A stretch of DNA of 64,000 bases from assembly GCA_946886865.1 (NCBI GenBank), contig CAMPJI010000004.1, positions 4,295 to 68,294 of the forward strand, read 5' to 3'. Both the position numbers and the translations under genes were made by a program. The notes beneath the pieces were generated by a model. That model had not been told where the DNA came from and ran no database searches. It saw nothing but the letters and a program-made list of their open reading frames with translations. This stretch comes from an uncultured Lysobacterales bacterium (GTDB taxonomy: Bacteria; Pseudomonadota; Gammaproteobacteria; Xanthomonadales; Xanthomonadaceae). This document shows positions 36,233-44,641 of this stretch, piece after piece. Each line of letters opens with the position of its first letter. Within the stretch, counting starts at the first letter, position 1.

Positions 36233-38667
36233 AGCGTGCGTCCTGTCGGGCAGCGCATCGAGGGGGGCGATCCGGGCACGGCCGCCACGGCGGGGCATGC
36301 ATCGGGCCCGGTGGGGCAGTGCATCGAAGCGCTCGAGGCGGCCTCCAGCGCGGGCGCCGGCGCCAGGCAGTCGTGGCCCTGCGTACGCCACGACAGCGCT
36401 TCGCCGTCCCGGTAGTGCTCAAGCCACAGCTGGCCCTCGAAGCCCACGATCGCCTCCGTTCCATCGGCGCGCTGCACGCGTGTACCCGGCGCGACCGGCT
36501 GTCCGTCGGCATCCAGCAACGTGACCGTCGCGCTGCGCACGCGCTCGAGCGGGAAGGCCACGTGGAGGCCACTGGCATTGGGCGGGGTGACGAGCTGTTC
36601 GATCGCCGGCACCCGCAGCTCGGCCGACAGGCCGTCCGGGTCGATGGCGATGCGGTTGCGCTCCCAGCCGCGCAGGTCCGACAGCAGCAGGTAGCCGCGG
36701 TCGTTGGTGCGCCCGGCGGTGCGGTTCTCGTAGAGGATCGGCACGTCGCCGATGCCGTTGGTGGAGACCACGGCGAAGGCATCGGCGATGCGCCGGCTGG
36801 CGAAGGCCTGGCCGTCCATCAGCACCACGCTGCCCATGCCCTGCGCGAACAGGCCGTGTTCGCCATCGAAGCGGTCCACGCCGGCCCAGAACTCGCCGCC
36901 GTCGCCGCGGTACTGCGCCGCCAGCTGGCCGTCGCCGTCGTCGCTGGCCTGCGCCTGCCAGCCCCAGCCGCCCTCGTAGGGCGCGCGGCGGCGCACGTCG
37001 GCCGTCAGCTCGGTATCGCTGCGGCGGTGGTTGGCCGTCAACGCGCCGTCCAGGCCGTCGCCCAGCGGCAGGCTCAGCGTGAGCGACACGCCGGTGCCTG
37101 CCCGGTCGTCATGGAAGGCATTGGCGAAGACCGACACCGAGCGGCCCCAGGTCTGGCTGAGGCCCAGGCTGACCGTGCGACCGGCCAGGTCCTCACCGTC
37201 GCGGTAGCGCAACCAGGTCACCGACAGCGAGCCGCGCGGCACCGCCATCCACGCCGAGGCGCGGTCCTGCGCGCGCAGCGGCACGCTGCCGCCGTCGAGC
37301 GTGCCCAGGTCGCGGTAGCCGGCGTCGGCGCGCTGCACGTTGACGTCGAAGCCCGCGCGCTGGCCGAACCACTGGTAACCGCCGCTCCACTGGGTACCGG
37401 CGCCGTCGCCCTCGCTGCGCGAGACGCTGCCGGTGGCCACGCCGAAGCGCGCGAGCGGGGACCACGCGAGGCCGGCCCCCGCCAGCTGCAGGTCGGGGCC
37501 GGCCTCGCCGTGCAGCTCCAGCGTGAGGTCGTCGCGCATGCCGCGCCGCCAGCTGCCGCTGGCGACCACGTCGCTGCCGTAGTCGTCGGAATCGATGCCG
37601 AAGCCCCGGCGCAGCACGCCGGCCTCGAACGAGAAGTCGGTCAGCCCGCGCGCCAGCCGCTGGTAGTCCACATACAGCGGCACGCTGGTCTGGGTGGTGC
37701 GCCCGAGCGCGTCGGTCACCACCACCACCGCCTGGCCGGCGCCGCTCACCCGCGGGAAATCGCTGAGCACGAACGGGCCGGGCGCGACCTCTTCGCCGTA
37801 CTGGCGGATGTTGTTGACGTACAGCTCCACCGACGAGGGCAGCGTGGCGTCGGCGGAGAACTGCGGCAACGGGTGCACGATCAGGTCCGGGCGCACGCCG
37901 AAATCGCGTCGCAGCTGCACGCCGCCCAGGCGCACCGGGCGCGACCATGCCAGCCCGCCGGAGACGACGTCGCCGGCCGACCAGGTCCACATGCGTTTCG
38001 GGTCGGAGTAGGTCCAGCGGGTGTCGAGCCGGGCGTAGCCGTCGCTGCCGGCATCGCCGGTGCGGCTGACGCCGTTGAGCTCCAGCGTGCCCCAGCGCCC
38101 GAACCAGCGCGCACCCGTGCCCAGCGACAGCGTGTCCTGACCCTGGAGGCGGCGGCCATAGGCGTCCCAGTCCAGCACCAGGCCGTGGTCGCGGTCGACC
38201 TGCACCGGCGCCGGGATCCGGTAGCCGAGCAGGCGGGTCGGGCGCAGTTCGGAGCCGGGCAGCAGCGTGACGCGCTGCATCGTCGGCTGGTAGTCGACGC
38301 CCAGGCCGGGGATGTCGGCCAGCGCGACCTCGCCGGCAGCGTTGAGCGGGACGTCGTTGGGCAGCTGCAGGCCGGCATCGGTCAACACCGACGGCAGCAC
38401 GGACAGCTCGCCGTCGACCACCGTGAAGCGCACCAGGGTCGCGACCACGCGCCCGTCGAGCGAGACGTCCAGGTACATCACCTGCGGCGCGCGCACGGCG
38501 CTGACCTGCGCCAGCGGCTGCGCATCGAGCGTCGCCATCGCGCCGCCGGTGGCACCGCCCGTGGCGGTGGCCGCCCAGGCCGGCCCCGCCAGCGCGGCCG
38601 CCAGGGCCACCGCCAGCGCGGTCGGCCTAGCGCGCGCGGGCGAGCGGCAGGGTGGCCGGCTGGCCAT
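36229..38667 (-). CDS. Outer-membrane usher (FimD/CsuD-like)
   Basis: An 812-residue outer-membrane usher: N-terminal signal and substrate-binding domain, the translocation barrel (about 130-640) with the plug in the middle, and C-terminal beta domains ending VTLLDADGQPVAPG and AIVGFEGQLWLEHY. Ushers thread chaperone-subunit complexes and polymerise the pilus. The ATG at 38667 lies 41 bases inside the end of the chaperone gene; it is the only start that gives a signal peptide. The last 40 residues form an odd tail with two copies of CPTG (HCPTGPD, RCPTGRT); see findings. Confidence 0.92.
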   Translation of the reverse strand: MASRPPCRSPARARPTALAVALAAALAGPAWAATATGGATGGAMATLDAQPLAQVSAVRAPQVMYLDVSLDGRVVATLVRFTVVDGELSVLPSVLTDAGLQLPNDVPLNAAGEVALADIPGLGVDYQPTMQRVTLLPGSELRPTRLLGYRIPAPVQVDRDHGLVLDWDAYGRRLQGQDTLSLGTGARWFGRWGTLELNGVSRTGDAGSDGYARLDTRWTYSDPKRMWTWSAGDVVSGGLAWSRPVRLGGVQLRRDFGVRPDLIVHPLPQFSADATLPSSVELYVNNIRQYGEEVAPGPFVLSDFPRVSGAGQAVVVVTDALGRTTQTSVPLYVDYQRLARGLTDFSFEAGVLRRGFGIDSDDYGSDVVASGSWRRGMRDDLTLELHGEAGPDLQLAGAGLAWSPLARFGVATGSVSRSEGDGAGTQWSGGYQWFGQRAGFDVNVQRADAGYRDLGTLDGGSVPLRAQDRASAWMAVPRGSLSVTWLRYRDGEDLAGRTVSLGLSQTWGRSVSVFANAFHDDRAGTGVSLTLSLPLGDGLDGALTANHRRSDTELTADVRRRAPYEGGWGWQAQASDDGDGQLAAQYRGDGGEFWAGVDRFDGEHGLFAQGMGSVVLMDGQAFASRRIADAFAVVSTNGIGDVPILYENRTAGRTNDRGYLLLSDLRGWERNRIAIDPDGLSAELRVPAIEQLVTPPNASGLHVAFPLERVRSATVTLLDADGQPVAPGTRVQRADGTEAIVGFEGQLWLEHYRDGEALSWRTQGHDCLAPAPALEAASSASMHCPTGPDACPAVAAVPGSPPSMRCPTGRTL

Positions 38668-39343
38668 TGAGAAGGACGTCCAGCTGCGTGGCCGACCCGG
38701 CCGAAGCCTTCGCCGACGCCTCCAGTTCGAACCGGCGCGTGCTGCCGGCCAGCACGTAACCCAGCAGGCCCGGCGACAGCTCGACCTTGCGGCCGTTGGC
38801 GTCCAGCAGGTGGCTGCGCCCCAGCTGCGCGGCGCGGCCGCCGGTGTTGTGGCAGACCATGGCCCCGGGCTCGATCCGGCAGTCCAGCGACGCCGGCGCC
38901 GGGTCGGGCGCACGCACGAACGCCGGCAACACGTAGCGCATGCGCACCTTGATCGCGCTGCCGGTCTCGGCCTCGCCCTGTCCGGGCAATTCGTCGACGA
39001 CGATGCGGAAGGCCTGCTCGTGCTCCACCGCGGCCGCGGTCGGCCGCACCACGCGCACCAGCTGCTCGCCGCCCGCGGGGATCTCCATGATCGGCGGGCT
39101 GGCGACCATCGCGTCGGTGGGCTCGAGGACGTCCGCACCATCGACCTGGGTCCACGCGTACACGCGCACCTGCGCCGCGACGGGCGCGTCGCCGGTGTTG
39201 GCCAGCACGATGCGACCGGCACGGTCGCCCGCGTCGAGGTCGACGCCGGTCTGCCGGGTCTGGAGTTGGCCGCGCGCGGACGCCGCCCCGGCCACGAGGG
39301 CCAGGGCGATCGCCGTCGCCGCCGTGAGGCGGCGCGGGGACAT
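38627..39343 (-). CDS. Periplasmic pilus chaperone (PapD-like, CsuC type)
   Basis: A 238-residue chaperone with a Sec signal (MSPRRLTAATAIALALVAGAASARG), an Ig-like N-domain with the conserved RIVLANTGDAPV and FRIVVDELPG strands, and a second domain after about residue 135. Such chaperones donate a strand to pilus subunits and hand them to the usher. It overlaps the usher start by 41 bases and the SCPU gene stop by one base (TGATG). Confidence 0.93.
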   Translation of the reverse strand: MSPRRLTAATAIALALVAGAASARGQLQTRQTGVDLDAGDRAGRIVLANTGDAPVAAQVRVYAWTQVDGADVLEPTDAMVASPPIMEIPAGGEQLVRVVRPTAAAVEHEQAFRIVVDELPGQGEAETGSAIKVRMRYVLPAFVRAPDPAPASLDCRIEPGAMVCHNTGGRAAQLGRSHLLDANGRKVELSPGLLGYVLAGSTRRFELEASAKASAGSATQLDVLLNGQPATLPLARAR

Positions 39344-39828
39344 CAGTAGGTCAGCGAGACGGTGATCGCGTCGGCGTAGTTGCCGACCGGCTTGGCGCCC
39401 TGCACCGGCACGACGCCGTACACGGTGAAGGTTTCCACGCCACCGGCGCTGGTGCCGGCGAAGGTCGCGGTGGTGCCGGTGCCGTCACCCAGCACGGCGC
39501 CACCGGAGGCGGCGTTGTACAGCTGGTAATCGATCGTCGCGCCGCCGGGGCCGACCATCGTGCGGTTGGCGAAGTCGCCGCTGCCGCCGGCGCTGAAGGC
39601 GACGTCGATCGCGCCCTGGTTGGTGCAGTCGACGGTGACGTCGGCGGTCGAGGTGACGGCGGCCGACAGGTCGGACTGCGGGCCGAAGGCCATGTCGTCG
39701 GCGTCGACGGTGCAGGCGTTCTCGATCTGGATCGACACGTTCATCGTGTCGGTGGCGGTGGCGGCGGACGCCAGCGGTGCGGCCGCCAGCAGGGCAACGG
39801 CCAGGGCGGTACGGGTCAGGACGGACAT
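39343..39828 (-). CDS. Major pilus subunit, spore-coat-U domain (CsuA/B-like)
   Basis: A 161-residue secreted SCPU protein: signal MSVLTRTALAVALLAAAPLASA, then ENACTVDADDMAFGPQSDLS and the C-terminal GNYADAITVSLTY. In Csu-type operons the first, most strongly expressed gene is the major shaft subunit; its position and the GGGGAG ribosome site 9 bases upstream fit that. First gene of the minus operon (subunit-chaperone-usher-tip). It is divergent from mnmG with a 228-base gap. No separate CsuA or CsuB minor subunits are seen, so the operon is the minimal four-gene form. Confidence 0.92.
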   Translation of the reverse strand: MSVLTRTALAVALLAAAPLASAATATDTMNVSIQIENACTVDADDMAFGPQSDLSAAVTSTADVTVDCTNQGAIDVAFSAGGSGDFANRTMVGPGGATIDYQLYNAASGGAVLGDGTGTTATFAGTSAGGVETFTVYGVVPVQGAKPVGNYADAITVSLTY

Positions 39829-40008
39829 GTGAATCACTCCCCAATGAATTCGGATATATGTCGCTTTCAATCTGTGACCGGGGTCGCAGAGCGGGCGCAG
39901 TATGGGCTATCGCAAGTGCCGTGCCAACTTTTCGACGAAATGCAAGTGCCAGTTGCTTGACGAGACCGGTCCCCGGCCCGGCGTTCCGCCGCAACCGCTT
40001 GATTGCCG

Positions 40009-40014
40009 TAGAAT
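40009..40014 (+). promoter_or_regulatory. -10 box upstream of mnmG
   Basis: TAGAAT, about 43 bases before the mnmG start, in the 228-base gap divergent from the pilus operon. The -35 match is weak. Confidence 0.35.
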
Positions 40015-40056
40015 TCACGCCCCGCACGCGGTTGTTCGCCGCTTCACGGCCCCGCC

Positions 40057-41952
40057 ATGACCCTGCACTCCGACTTCCATCGCCATGACGTGATCGTCGT
40101 GGGCGGCGGCCATGCCGGCACCGAAGCCGCGCTGGCGGCCGCCCGGGCCGGCGCGCGCACGCTGCTGCTGACGCACAGCGTCGACACCGTGGGCGCGATG
40201 AGCTGCAACCCGGCCATCGGCGGCATCGGCAAGGGCCACCTGGTCAAGGAGATCGACGCGCTGGGCGGCGTGATGGCGCGCGCCGCCGACGCCGCGGGCA
40301 TCCAATGGCGCCGGCTCAACGCCAGCAAGGGGCCGGCGGTGCGTGCCACCCGCTGCCAGGCCGACCGCAGCCTGTACCGCGCCTTCATCCGCCGCGCGGT
40401 CGAGGCCCAGCCCGGGCTGACGCTGTTCCAGGCGGCCGTGGACGACCTGGTGTTCGAGGACGGCCGGGTGACCGGCGTCGTTACCCAGACCGGCCTGCGC
40501 TTCCACGCGCCGGCCGTGGTGCTGACGGCGGGCACGTTCCTGGCGGGCAAGGTCCACGTCGGCCAGACCACGTACGCGGCCGGCCGCGCCGGCGACCCGC
40601 CGGCCACCGCGCTGGCCGCGCGCCTGCGCGAGGGGCCGTTCAAAGTCGACCGGCTCAAGACCGGAACCCCGCCGCGGATCGACGGCCGCAGCCTCGACTA
40701 CTCGGTGATGGAGGCGCAGCCGGGCGACGATCCGCGTCCGGTGTTCTCGTTTACCGGGCAACAAAGTGACCACCCGCGTCAGGTGTCGTGCTGGATCACC
40801 CACACCACCGCGCGCACCCACGACATCATCCGTGCGGCGCTGGACCGCAGCCCGCTCTACACCGGCCAGATCGAGGGCATCGGCCCGCGCTACTGCCCGT
40901 CCATCGAGGACAAGGTGGTGCGGTTCGCGGAGAAGGAGAGCCACCAGATCTTCGTCGAGCCCGAAGGCCTGGACGTCGCCGAGATCTACCCCAACGGCAT
41001 CTCCACCTCGCTGCCCTTCGACGTGCAGCTGGCGCTGGTGCGCAGCATCCGTGGCTTCGAGCGCGCCCACATCACCCGCCCCGGGTACGCCATCGAGTAC
41101 GACTTCTTCGACCCGCGCGGCTTGAAGCCGACGCTGGAGACGCGTGCCATCGAAGGCCTGTATTTCGCCGGCCAGATCAACGGCACCACCGGCTACGAGG
41201 AGGCCGCCGCGCAGGGCCTGCTGGCCGGCGTCAACGCCGCGCGTCACGTGCGCGGGCTGGACGGCTGGTGCCCGCGGCGCGACCAGGCCTACCTGGGCGT
41301 GCTGGTCGACGACCTGATCACCCACGGCACCACCGAGCCGTACCGCATGTTCACCAGCCGCGCCGAATACCGGCTGCAACTGCGCGAGGACAACGCCGAC
41401 CTGCGCCTGACCCCGGTCGGCCGCGAACTGGGTTTGGTGGACGATGCGCGCTTTGCCGCACTGGAGGCCAAGCGCGAGTCGATCGAACGCGAGCACGCGC
41501 GGCTGTCCGGGATCTGGGCGGCGCCGGCCAACGCGCTGGGCCGTGAGATCGGCGAGACGCTGGGCGTGGCGGTCAGCCGCGAGACCCACGCCGCCGACCT
41601 GCTCAAGCGCCCCGAACTGGATTACGCGTCGCTGATGCGCGTGCCCTCGCTCGGGCCGGGCGTGGACGATGCCGCGGTGGCCGAGCAGGTCGAGATCGGC
41701 ATCAAGTACGCCGGGTACCTGGACCGCCAGCGCGAGGAGATCGAACGCGCGCGCCGGCATGAGGACACGGCGATCCCGGCGGACTTCGATTACGCGCAGG
41801 TGCGCGGGCTGTCGGCGGAGGTCGCGGGCAAACTGCGGCAGGTGCGCCCGCTGAGCATCGGCCAGGCGCAGCGGATCGCCGGCATGACGCCGGCGGCGAT
41901 TTCGTTGCTGCTGGTGCACCTCACGCGGTTGCGGCGCGGGCAGGCGGCTTGA
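40057..41952 (+). CDS. mnmG: tRNA uridine-5-carboxymethylaminomethyl modification enzyme MnmG
   Basis: MnmG (GidA), with MnmE, modifies U34 of some tRNAs using FAD, NADH and methylene-THF. The 631-residue protein starts [21 protein letters not shown] (FAD Rossmann), and has [19 protein letters not shown], the second conserved block [17 protein letters not shown] and the C-terminal helical domain. mnmE is not in the window. It is divergent from the pilus operon and followed by a repeat region and crcB on the opposite strand. Confidence 0.97.
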   Translation: MTLHSDFHRHDVIVVGGGHAGTEAALAAARAGARTLLLTHSVDTVGAMSCNPAIGGIGKGHLVKEIDALGGVMARAADAAGIQWRRLNASKGPAVRATRCQADRSLYRAFIRRAVEAQPGLTLFQAAVDDLVFEDGRVTGVVTQTGLRFHAPAVVLTAGTFLAGKVHVGQTTYAAGRAGDPPATALAARLREGPFKVDRLKTGTPPRIDGRSLDYSVMEAQPGDDPRPVFSFTGQQSDHPRQVSCWITHTTARTHDIIRAALDRSPLYTGQIEGIGPRYCPSIEDKVVRFAEKESHQIFVEPEGLDVAEIYPNGISTSLPFDVQLALVRSIRGFERAHITRPGYAIEYDFFDPRGLKPTLETRAIEGLYFAGQINGTTGYEEAAAQGLLAGVNAARHVRGLDGWCPRRDQAYLGVLVDDLITHGTTEPYRMFTSRAEYRLQLREDNADLRLTPVGRELGLVDDARFAALEAKRESIEREHARLSGIWAAPANALGREIGETLGVAVSRETHAADLLKRPELDYASLMRVPSLGPGVDDAAVAEQVEIGIKYAGYLDRQREEIERARRHEDTAIPADFDYAQVRGLSAEVAGKLRQVRPLSIGQAQRIAGMTPAAISLLLVHLTRLRRGQAA

Positions 41953-41964
41953 TCGACGCTGTGC

Positions 41965-42122
41965 GCGTTCCTTCTCCCGTCGGGAGAAGGTGCCCGAAGG
42001 GCGGATGAGGGTGCGCCGGAGTCTACGTGGTGACGACTGCGTTGCAGACCCGTTGCGCTGATGCGGACGTCTGCCGCTTCGCCGAACCCTCTCCCCAACC
42101 CCTCTCCCGCGGGGAGAGGGGC
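41965..42122. repeat. Composite intergenic repeat with two hairpins
   Basis: Two palindromes, CCTTCTCCCG-T-CGGGAGAAGG (41970-41990) and CCCTCTCCC-GC-GGGGAGAGGG (about 42100-42120), with GCCCGAAGGGCGGATGAGGG after the first. These short 'CTCTCCC' hairpin repeats are common in intergenic gaps of Xanthomonadales. It fills most of the 190-base gap between mnmG and crcB and may serve as a bidirectional terminator. Confidence 0.65.
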
Positions 42123-42142
42123 TCAATCGCGGGCTACGGTCG

Positions 42143-42526
42143 TCAGCGGCCTCCTCCCGCCAGCCGCCACCCGATCCACACCGCCGCCAGCCCCAGCACC
42201 ACGCTGCCTGCGACGTAGGCCGCGGCCACGCCGGTGTCGCCACGGCGCAGCAGGTACAGCGTCTCCAGGCCGAACGCCGAGAACGTGGTAAAGCCCCCGA
42301 GCACACCGGTGAACAGGAACACCCGCAGCGACGGCGAGGCCAGTGCGTGCCGTTCGGCGAGCCCGGCCAGCGCGCCGATCACCAGGCAGCCCAGCACGTT
42401 GACCGCGAAGGTCCCGGCGGGGAATCGCCCCTGCGCGGTGTGGTGCAGCACCCAGCCGCCCAGCAGGTGGCGCGCCATCGCGCCGATGGCGCCGCCGAGG
42501 CCGACATAGAGCAGCTGCAGGTTCAT
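42143..42526 (-). CDS. crcB: Fluoride exporter CrcB/FluC
   Basis: A 127-residue Fluc-type fluoride channel with four membrane helices: LLYVGLGGAIGAMARHLLG, GTFAVNVLGCLVIG, FTGVLGGFTTFSAF and the last YVAGSVVLGLAAVWIG. The Asn of NVLG and the conserved Thr/Phe box (GGFTTFSAFG) are present. It exports fluoride as a dual-topology dimer. The 69-base gap to the divergent BNR gene contains a TAAGGT box but no recognisable fluoride riboswitch. Confidence 0.95.
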   Translation of the reverse strand: MNLQLLYVGLGGAIGAMARHLLGGWVLHHTAQGRFPAGTFAVNVLGCLVIGALAGLAERHALASPSLRVFLFTGVLGGFTTFSAFGLETLYLLRRGDTGVAAAYVAGSVVLGLAAVWIGWRLAGGGR

Positions 42527-42595
42527 GGCGTGCGTGCCGTGCAGGGAAGACGCCGGCACCTTACCCTGCGCCCCTTGCCGCTGCCCGGATCCGCG

Positions 42596-43930
42596 ATGCG
42601 TCCGATCGATCCCGTCACCCCGTCTGCGCCTGCGTCCACGGTGCCCAGGCTGCTTGCGCTCGGCCTCGCGCTGGGGCTGGCGGCATGCGGCGGCGCCGAG
42701 GGCCCGGTCGGCCCGCCGGGCGGTGCCACCGCCCCGGCGCGCGCCTGGTCCGCGGGTGCGTGGCCGCTGCCGACCGCCGCCGCCCACGCCGCCCAGCCCG
42801 ACCTCGTGGCGACGGATGCCGGCCTGCTGCTGTCGTGGATCGAACCCGACGGCGATGGCCACGCGCTGCGTTTCGCGCGTCAGGGCGATGACGGGTGGGA
42901 CGCGCCGCGGGACATCGCGCGCGGCACCGACTGGTTCGTCAACTGGGCCGACACGCCGCACCTGATGGCTACGCCCGACGGCGCGCTGTGGGCGCACTGG
43001 CTGCAGAAGTCCGCCGCGGCGACCTACGCCTACGACGTGGCGCTGGTGCGCTCGGGCGATGGCGGCGCGACGTGGTCGCCTGCGCTCACGGTCAACGACG
43101 ACGGCACCCCGACCGAACACGGGTTCGTATCGCTGTGGCCGGCCTCGCGCGACCGCCTGGGCATCGCCTGGCTGGACGGGCGGGCGATGGCGGCGGGTGG
43201 CGATGGCGACGGTGGGCACGACGGCCACGCCGGCCACGACGCCGGCGCGATGGCGCTGCGCACCGCACACCTCGACGCCGACCTGCGGCGCCACGACGAG
43301 CGCCGCCTCGACGCGATGACCTGCGAGTGCTGCCAGACCGACGCGGCCATGACCGCCCGCGGCCCGCTGCTGGTCTACCGCGACCGCACCGCCGCGGAGG
43401 TCCGCGACATCGCCGTCGTACGCCTCGGCACGGAGGGGTGGAGCACGCCACGGACGGTCCACGACGATGGCTGGCGCATGCCCGCCTGCCCGGTCAACGG
43501 CCCCGCGGTGGCCGCCCGCGGCGACGAGGCGCTGGTGGCGTGGTACACCGCCGCCGGCGACGTGCCGACGTTGAAACTGGCACGCAGCACGGATGCCGGC
43601 GGCGCGTTCGGCGCACCGGTGGTGCTCGACCGCGGCGACCACGTCCAGGGCCGCGTCGATGTCGCACTGGGCACGGATGCGGCGTGGGTGCTGTGGGTCC
43701 GCGAAGACCGCGATGGCCAGTCGCTGCACCTGGCGCGCTGGGCGCCGGACCTGTCGGAAGAACGGCAGCGCATTGAAATCGCCCGGCTCACGGGCCGCGG
43801 GCGCGGCACCGGCTTCCCGCAACTGGCGTTGCAGGGGGACGCGGCCTACGTGGTGTGGACCGACGTGGTGGACGGCGCGCCCCGCCTGCAGGGGCGGGTG
43901 GTGCGGCCCATGGCGAACGCTGCGCTGTAG
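42596..43930 (+). CDS. BNR/sialidase-fold lipoprotein of unknown function
   Basis: A 444-residue lipoprotein: signal with LAACG, then a beta-propeller-like body with BNR (Asp-box-like) repeats such as SGDGGATWSP and STDAGGAFGAP. About residue 200 there is a His-rich insert (GGHDGHAGHDAG), and a CECCQTD motif follows near 243, both possible metal sites. Sialidase activity is not supported, since no typical active-site Arg triad is visible. A TTACCCT box is upstream. The function is unknown; the Cys/His features hint at metal handling. Confidence 0.75.
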   Translation: MRPIDPVTPSAPASTVPRLLALGLALGLAACGGAEGPVGPPGGATAPARAWSAGAWPLPTAAAHAAQPDLVATDAGLLLSWIEPDGDGHALRFARQGDDGWDAPRDIARGTDWFVNWADTPHLMATPDGALWAHWLQKSAAATYAYDVALVRSGDGGATWSPALTVNDDGTPTEHGFVSLWPASRDRLGIAWLDGRAMAAGGDGDGGHDGHAGHDAGAMALRTAHLDADLRRHDERRLDAMTCECCQTDAAMTARGPLLVYRDRTAAEVRDIAVVRLGTEGWSTPRTVHDDGWRMPACPVNGPAVAARGDEALVAWYTAAGDVPTLKLARSTDAGGAFGAPVVLDRGDHVQGRVDVALGTDAAWVLWVREDRDGQSLHLARWAPDLSEERQRIEIARLTGRGRGTGFPQLALQGDAAYVVWTDVVDGAPRLQGRVVRPMANAAL

Positions 43931-43980
43931 GTGCGGGTTCAGCTGCAACGTCATACGTGCGCGATCCATTGGGCGAGTCC

Positions 43981-44052
43981 TGTAGGAGCGACGTGAGTCG
44001 CGACCGCGCGGCTCACCGGAGCGACGTGTCGCGACTTACGTCACTCCTACAA
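43981..44052. repeat. Inverted pair of GTAG-type REP elements (type B)
   Basis: GTAGGAGCGACGTGAGTCGC (43982 onward) and its inverse, GCGACTTACGTCACTCCTAC, at 44028-44052. Arms match with one or two substitutions. The elements begin with the GTAG tetranucleotide and contain an internal hairpin, the hallmark of REPs mobilised by REP-associated tyrosine transposases. No transposase gene is in the window. Confidence 0.8.
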
Positions 44053-44082
44053 CAGCCGCATTGCCGCCACATCCGGACGAGC

Positions 44083-44118
44083 CAAGAAAAATGGGCCGCG
44101 ATCGGAATCGCGGCCCAT
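44083..44118 (-). terminator. Rho-independent terminator after the I78 gene
   Basis: Stem ATGGGCCGCGAT / ATCGCGGCCCAT with loop CGGA (44091-44102 and 44107-44118); on the minus strand followed by a T-run (complement of AAGAAAAA at 44083-44090). It lies 94 bases after the stop of the gene at 44212. Confidence 0.9.
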
Positions 44119-44148
44119 CGGTTTCAGCCATGGCACGCACGCGGTGCC

Positions 44149-44176
44149 GTGATCGCGGCTGAAGCCGCTCCTACAG
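44149..44176. repeat. Single GTAG-type REP element (type A, inverse)
   Basis: GATCGCGGCTGAAGCCGCTC-CTAC, the inverse of the type A element at 51834. It lies between the terminator and the end of the I78 gene. Confidence 0.75.
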
Positions 44177-44211
44177 GTGGACACTGTCCTCCGGCATGAC
44201 GGGCCGGTGGC

Positions 44212-44568
44212 TCAGCCGCACCGCACGTTGGTGATGACGTTGGCTTCGTCGACGTCGATGTTCAGGCGGCCGGCGCGGTACTCCATGGTCACCATCATCC
44301 CGGGCTTGAGCACACGCGCGATCTCGGCATTGGCTTCGATGCGTGCCCGTTCGACCACCTCCGCGGTGGCCACCTGGCCGATGGCATTGGGCTTGGCGGT
44401 GTCGGCGTCGCAGCGCTCGGCGGGCATCGGCGGATTGGGGTCGCTCATGGGCGGGGCCTCGGCGTTGGCGGGCGGCAGCGGGTCGCTGGCCGTAGGCGTG
44501 GCCGGCGTGGCGCACGCGGTGAGGGCCACCAGGCTGGCGGCGAGGGCGGCGGTACGCATCAGGACCAT
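44212..44568 (-). CDS. I78-family peptidase inhibitor lipoprotein
   Basis: A 118-residue lipoprotein: signal MVLMRTAALAASLVALTAC, then the I78 inhibitor core, with CDADTAKPNAIGQ and the ending VTMEYRAGRLNIDVDEANVI and a final Cys (NVRCG). I78 proteins inhibit serine proteases such as subtilisin and guard the periplasm. Three in-frame starts exist (44580, 44568, 44559). I prefer 44568 because GGAG lies six bases before it. A terminator follows; tamB is on the same strand 73 bases upstream. Confidence 0.85.
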   Translation of the reverse strand: MVLMRTAALAASLVALTACATPATPTASDPLPPANAEAPPMSDPNPPMPAERCDADTAKPNAIGQVATAEVVERARIEANAEIARVLKPGMMVTMEYRAGRLNIDVDEANVITNVRCG

Positions 44569-44641
44569 CGGCGACTCCATGCACGGATCAGGGACCGGCA
44601 GGGTGCCGCGCCCCGGGTGTGCGCGAGGTTAACGGCCGTGC

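Noticed and set aside
42527..42595. Fluoride riboswitch before crcB
   Set aside because: The gap is only 69 bases and shows no conserved riboswitch segments.
42143..43969. 608-codon minus-strand frame that includes crcB
   Set aside because: Only the last 127 codons are CrcB. The rest is antisense to the BNR lipoprotein.
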